From: Chrysomallon squamiferum
Lineage: Eukaryota; Mollusca; Gastropoda; Neomphalida; Peltospiridae
Direction of reading: 5' to 3'
NCBI GenBank assembly: GCA_012295275.1
Contig: CM022674.1
Span: 8,458,260-8,522,259 of the forward strand
DNA length: 64,000 nt
Below the pieces are notes generated by a model. The model did no database searches. It saw only the letters and a list, made by a program, of their open reading frames with translations, and was not told the origin of the DNA. A program made the position numbers and the translations under genes. How positions within the stretch are numbered: the first letter of the stretch is position 1; the number at the start of each line of letters is the position of its first letter. Positions 59,218-64,000 of this stretch are shown one piece after another.

Positions 59218-62200
59218 TCAACTATCGTTTTCATCCTCCTCGCCCTCACGAAGCCACGCAAAGAACTGTACTACTTGTTTCTTAGCAACTCCTTTACCAT
59301 CTACTTCAGCAGGGTCATCACTGTTTTCCCACTGGTTAAATGCATCCTCAGATATTATTTCTTCATCATACAATGTATCAAAAAATGTTCGTAGAACTCC
59401 TAAAACAAAAGGAAACGAATGAATAGAATGTGAAGTAATGGCTGGCTGTCTGTAATCATTTCATTGTTTGAAATTTTTGTTATTATTTAACAGTTAACAC
59501 AAATCAATTTTATACATTCAGACGGAACATTTTTTAATCGGCAGTTGACCTTTTAACTGAATGCCTTAAATTTGTGAAAAACATGAAATAAATTGTTTCT
59601 ATTATATCGATTAAATTATTTTATTAATAAATTAAGATAAATTTCTTTCCAAAATCAATCTGTCTTTTAAAACCTGACATTTAATTAATAATGTGCTAAG
59701 AAAAATATTAAAAAATTTCACAAATTTTTATCCATTGTCACCTCACCAAAACAACAGATGTTCTATTTTCTTTCCAGGTTATCACTAACTCCTCTATCAG
59801 AAATTATCAATGTGTTATTGTAAGAGATAACTGAAATGAGTAACACTTATGTAACTAAAACTAGGATATGTGGTAACACTTAAAGATGACATTTATTTCA
59901 TAATATCCTGTGTTCGTGTTGTGATCTGAATGTAGACTGACCTGGTGGGTGTTCTAATTTGGTTACAAGAGCCTGTAATGCATACAGTGCCTGAAGTTCA
60001 AACAAAGGTTTGTGTTCGAGGTATTTCTGGAACAATGCTCGTCTTTTCCGTATGTTTTCTGGATCAACCTTAATGTTACCAGAACCTTTAAAAATGAAAT
60101 TAAAAATGTTAAAAAATGTTGAACATGTGAAGCAATATAAATTTGACAGTGATATGTTGATGAAATGTATTATCAATATATTCATTTTCAAGATAATATA
60201 GAAACCACAGACAGGTATGGTAAATAATATTAATTATAGTATAAACAATAGCAATGACAAGGAATAAACTGTTGAACAACATGACATTGTAAATATATAT
60301 TTTTTTAAATTACCAGAAATGGCACTTGAGCAAACAGCAGTCATCAAGGCGCGAATGAATTTAGCATCTTTAGTAGTTTCCTCAGACACATTTGCCTGAA
60401 AGTTATAAAAAATATTGCATCAAATCTGATTTAAAACATTGCATAACATTTGTCTTTAAATATTTAATGAATATTAGGCCTCCATCAGATTTATGAAATT
60501 GTAATTGGTTTTCCAAACAATTATGTTTCATCTCGTTAAAAAAATAAATAAATACAAATTTTTAAAAAAGTGCAAATTTCTCTTTGGTATTAATTTGAAC
60601 GATAATTGTTTTTTATGAAAAGAAATCAAATCTCAGTTTTGGTTGATCAGTAATCCATTCTATGCTTACCTCAATCCAGTCAAATACTTTTTCATTATCA
60701 CAGTCAGATTGTGAAAGTTGTTGTTTCAAGTCTTCACATATAGCTTCAAATGAAAACTGGCTTGTTGGTGTACTTGGCTGTGAGGAAGGACCTACAGTAA
60801 ATTCCAAATTCTGAAAAAAAAGAAAAAATATAAAAATAAATAAAAACATCAATTTAGGAAGCCTTTTAATAGGTACCGGCAGGCAAATTTTTTCTGACTT
60901 TAATTTCATATAACATGCAAAAAAAAAATCACATAATGAAAGTTGTACAAAAAGAATGAAAACACACAAAACATTATGACTATCTCCAGCAGTTAAAAAG
61001 ATATATGCAAATCAGTATGACAGGTATTTGGTTGTTTTTTAGCCCTGTTTTGGCTAATTAGCAGAAAGGGCTACTTTGGCCAACTGTAGTTTGAAAAGTA
61101 ATTGACACAAAAGGCTTAAAATTAACAAGTGTGATGGGACCAGCTTGCTAAATGAGCTCAATTTTCAGACCTGTATGTTTGTATGTATCCACAATAACAT
61201 GGTAAACATGCCAAAATCTTCAAAATGACACAGCAGAATGATTAAAAGTGCAAACAGATACTGTGGTTTCAGTTTTTGTCTTATTTGACAAATTCAACCT
61301 GTGTTGTGAACAATTTATCAAGGTCTTTCAAATGACATACAGCTAACATTTGTAATAAAAAAAAAAATTAGTTTTTTATGCCAAGCCCCTGAAAAAAAAA
61401 ATGACCTTTTCAATTTATATAGAACAGCACAACTTTATTTACATAAGCAGCTTCAATTTTCACTATTAAATAATTGGTAGAAATAAGTTAAGATACTGTG
61501 ATGTGTATATATCATATATATATATATAAATGTTACTTAAAGGTCTACAAGCATTTGATGTTTAACCATAATCCTTTGCAATACATAACTCAGCTAATCC
61601 TTGGAGTCATCTCCAGAAAGGTGAGACTAGAGGCAATTAAAGACACAGGTGTTATAAGCCTGCCATTTAAAACAAACATAAAAGAATTTTCTTAGCTTTG
61701 TACTTGCTGTGATTTGACAGCAAACAAAAGTTACCTATCATCAGACCATTGATAAGATCTATCAGAGAAAATTTCAACAACAAGCAAAAATGTTTTAAAG
61801 CTGATCAATTTATGATTTTATATTTTAAAAAAAGTGATTAGATTTTTTTTCAGCATTCCATCAATACCTCTGAATACATTGTTCTATTATGTTGTATAGT
61901 TTATGCTTATGATTCTTAATTCGACGTTTATCACAAGAATTTTGAAAGCAAAATAATCGACGGTTTTAATCTGAAGATATGCGATTTTGCTTTGCACGTG
62001 CTATAATGTATAGGCTAAATGAAGGAACATTAAAGAAAAACAAACAACCAACAAGTTATTAAAAATATAAACAACATATAAATATAATCATTTTAAACAG
62101 CGCCAGACCTTTATAGCTGTACATAAAATCTACGGCAATTTCGTTCTGTAAAAAAATGTAACAGAATGGCTATTTCGCTAAGCATGTGCTACGTTCAAAC

Positions 62201-64000
62201 ATGGAGCTTCTTTTTGCCAAAGAAGACACACTGCAGTGTCACATATTGTTTGAAAGGTAATTGAATGATCTTTCATTTGATCCCATGAACATAGGTTTTA
62301 TTTTCTGCCAGTTTTTTTCAAAATTGGGTTGAAGGCATGAAAAAGTACGTTTTTGGACACAACTTTTGATGTAAGTGATTGCCAGCGACAACATGCACAC
62401 GGTTAGAAAAATTGAACTTTGACCCTCCTATCAGTGCTAAAAATAACATTGAAGCTATTTTGGCAAAAACAAGCCAGGCGTTTATAGAGCGACCCTATTT
62501 TAGGACTTACTCCACACTGTTAATTGCTGACCATGGGCGCCGAATGGTGTGTTTACCCCCACCATGTTTAACACTCATACAAAGAACTGATTTAACATAC
62601 AACAAGAACAACACCATTTAAAAGAGCATATAAAGATCTTTAGTTAGATATATTTGTTTATTAGGATTTATAGAAGGGATTTGGGACTGGAGGAAAATTG
62701 ACAAAATCTGAACTTTTAATAGCTTCGACAAATTATATTGGCTAGGCTGCCGGTACCTACTTTTAATAAAGAAGTATACACAGCAGGATAACACAAGAAC
62801 ATAAAAATATTCCAAAAAAAAAAAAAAAAAAATACTAAATAAAACTTACTTACATTTCAAAATAATTGAAACAAATCAAAAACTTTTTAGTTTTCAGGAT
62901 TTTCAAACAAACATTCAAGAATTAATCAACCTCTGAAATACATGTGAAAATCACTGTACCTTTTCTTTGAGGAATTGTTCCACTTCTTGATGTGGTACAA
63001 AATCTGTCCATTTAAGACCAGAATTATGCCATAATTCAGCTACCACTTTATGTCCCTGGAAAAGAAGTAGTCATCTGATTAAAAAAATACCCTCAAACAA
63101 AACCAAAGAAAAATATGCATGAAGATTTTTATTTCTACATTCTGAATAACAAATATTGAAGTACATTTCAATAATAAAGCATGAGATCACACTTACCAAC
63201 TCTTGACTGGCATCATGTAATATTTCTGCCACTAAGATACCAGCTTTTTTGCTCTCTATCAGAGGCTTGCATGCCTGTTGTAGGAAGTTCAAAGGAACAC
63301 TTCCATCTTGTACCATCGGCCCAATGAGTTCTCCAAGGTAATTCCAAATTTTGGGAATATCTATTTCCATATCTTCAGCATACTGCAGAATTTCATTTAA
63401 ACTGAAAGAAAAAAAAAAAATGCTAATAATGTCCACTTGTATAAATAAAGAGAATCAGCAATTTTCAGTACCAATATCTATTAAATAAAGTACTACTTCT
63501 GTTGATAGTAATAAAAAGTTACCCTTTCAGATAAATATCCACAGTGATAATTTTCTGTTTGATGAGATCATGTAAGAGACTACCAGTCTGTCGTCTAGCA
63601 GGTCGTGATCGTTCTAACACATGGTTTATTGCTGTCTGTACAAAGATGTGGATCATGTGTGGACACTGCAGTTCTGACACACACAGAAGAGCTTCCTAAA
63701 AACACAAAATTTCGATCAGCAACAAAACAAGAAGACATTTATTTAAAGAATTACTATTTCATAAAAATAAAAAGTTTTTACTAAAATCTTATCAATGAAG
63801 TTTACTTTTATTAGTTTCAGTGACTCAAAACAGTTTCCAAAACTCATTTAAACACTAATTTAATCAGGCTACCTTTTTGTCTTGTATATGTAAATATTCA
63901 TCAATAATGGCTTTGGTTTTCTGTTCCATTTCCTCTGTAGTGTATTCTTTTACGGCTTCAGCTGGTTTTTCTGTTTCCTTCTGTTTTGGTTCTCGTGTTC
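59218..64000 (-). CDS. EIF4G: eIF4G, C-terminal part (MA3 and W2 domains), 5' end beyond window
   Basis: Scaffold of the cap-binding complex; the visible 382 residues are the last two HEAT domains. Exons 64000-63873 (open at the window edge), 63695-63523, 63401-63197, 63055-62960, 60810-60670, 60395-60314, 60085-59942, 59399-59218; phases close to a TGA. The MA3 domain, an eIF4A-binding module, begins with [20 protein letters not shown]. It continues through [21 protein letters not shown] linker with Ser/Thr/Pro ([13 protein letters not shown]) leads to the W2 domain, which binds eIF4A and Mnk kinases: [58 protein letters not shown]. It ends with the aromatic/acidic [15 protein letters not shown]. 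This matches vertebrate eIF4G1/eIF4G3 rather than DAP5. The MIF4G and eIF4E-binding parts lie beyond position 64000. Confidence 0.95.
60863..60869. repeat. Left target-site duplication CTTTTAA
   Basis: Immediately outside the left inverted repeat; identical to 62760-62766 outside the right one. Confidence 0.75.
60870..62759. mobile_element. Non-autonomous DNA transposon-like element with 13-bp TIRs and 7-bp TSD
   Basis: The left end TAGGTACCGGCAG (60870-60882) is the exact inverse complement of the right end CTGCCGGTACCTA (62747-62759). The element is flanked by a direct repeat CTTTTAA at 60863-60869 and 62760-62766. It is 1,890 bp long, sits inside an eIF4G intron and has no long open frame (the best is 80 residues at 62379-62621). 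The inner right part (62130-62640) is less AT-rich than the surrounding intron. Ends and a 7-8-bp duplication would suit a hAT- or P-like family, but no transposase is present to decide. Confidence 0.78.
62760..62766. repeat. Right target-site duplication CTTTTAA
   Basis: Immediately outside the right inverted repeat; identical to 60863-60869. Confidence 0.75.

Noticed and set aside
62379-62621. 80-residue frame starting [12 protein letters not shown] inside the TIR element
   Set aside because: Too short for a transposase and no catalytic motif seen; kept only as part of the element's less AT-rich interior.
1-64000. CRISPR array, bacterial operon, tRNA or rRNA genes
   Set aside because: No spacer-repeat pattern, no Shine-Dalgarno-led gene strings and no convincing cloverleaf; the repeats are microsatellites or diverged tandem copies in a eukaryotic genome.

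Overview
This is an AT-rich animal genome window (roughly 70% A+T by eye) carrying about ten protein-coding genes with short to medium introns (about 70 bp to 2 kb). Introns mostly end in GT...AG, and long stretches hold only simple repeats. The proteins are clearly metazoan (EXOC8, SLC25A35-type carrier, AGXT, Y-box protein, eIF4G with a W2 domain). The CLIC resembles invertebrate CLICs more than vertebrate ones. The style of TA/CA/GT and ATT microsatellites suggests a lophotrochozoan, perhaps a mollusc such as a cephalopod. That placement is inference and is not proven by the sequence.

Layout. 1-3395 (+): 3' half of an alanine-glyoxylate / serine-pyruvate aminotransferase (AGXT). 3.4-16.2 kb: non-coding, with a CpG-richer promoter-like patch near 5.4-5.6 kb and three diverged tandem-repeat blocks. 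16241-17005 (+): chloride intracellular channel (CLIC) protein in one coding exon. 17-24.4 kb: no gene seen. 24465-26213 (-): carbohydrate sulfotransferase. 27740-29761 (+): four-membrane-span protein of unknown family. 32040-33963 (-): Y-box cold-shock protein. 36029-37155 (+): eIF5A, with a non-coding first exon near 35.3 kb. 40314-41999 (-): mitochondrial carrier of the SLC25A34/35 type. 45133-49421 (-): ALG3 mannosyltransferase. 49669-57241 (+): exocyst subunit EXOC8. 59218-64000 (-): C-terminal part of eIF4G, running off the window.

For the genes called with full exon lists I followed the reading phase across every junction, and the sums close. AGXT gives 213 visible residues, the four-span protein 181, Y-box 291, eIF5A 157, carrier 325, ALG3 418, EXOC8 703 and eIF4G 382 visible residues. 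ALG3 and EXOC8 are divergent, with only 247 bp between start codons; EXOC8 and eIF4G converge. The genes do not form a pathway: they are housekeeping functions (translation, N-glycan assembly, secretion, mitochondrial transport) mixed with metabolic and membrane genes.

Most notable observations: (1) a probable U12-type AT-AC intron in ALG3, which restores the conserved residues Asn-Gln-Ile at the junction; (2) a 1.9-kb non-autonomous DNA transposon-like element in an eIF4G intron, with perfect 13-bp terminal inverted repeats and a perfect 7-bp target duplication; (3) local tandem duplications that copy a splice donor in EXOC8 and a splice acceptor in ALG3; (4) an AGXT without a recognisable C-terminal peroxisomal signal; (5) an orphan four-span membrane protein. 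I found no gene-cluster-like new system.
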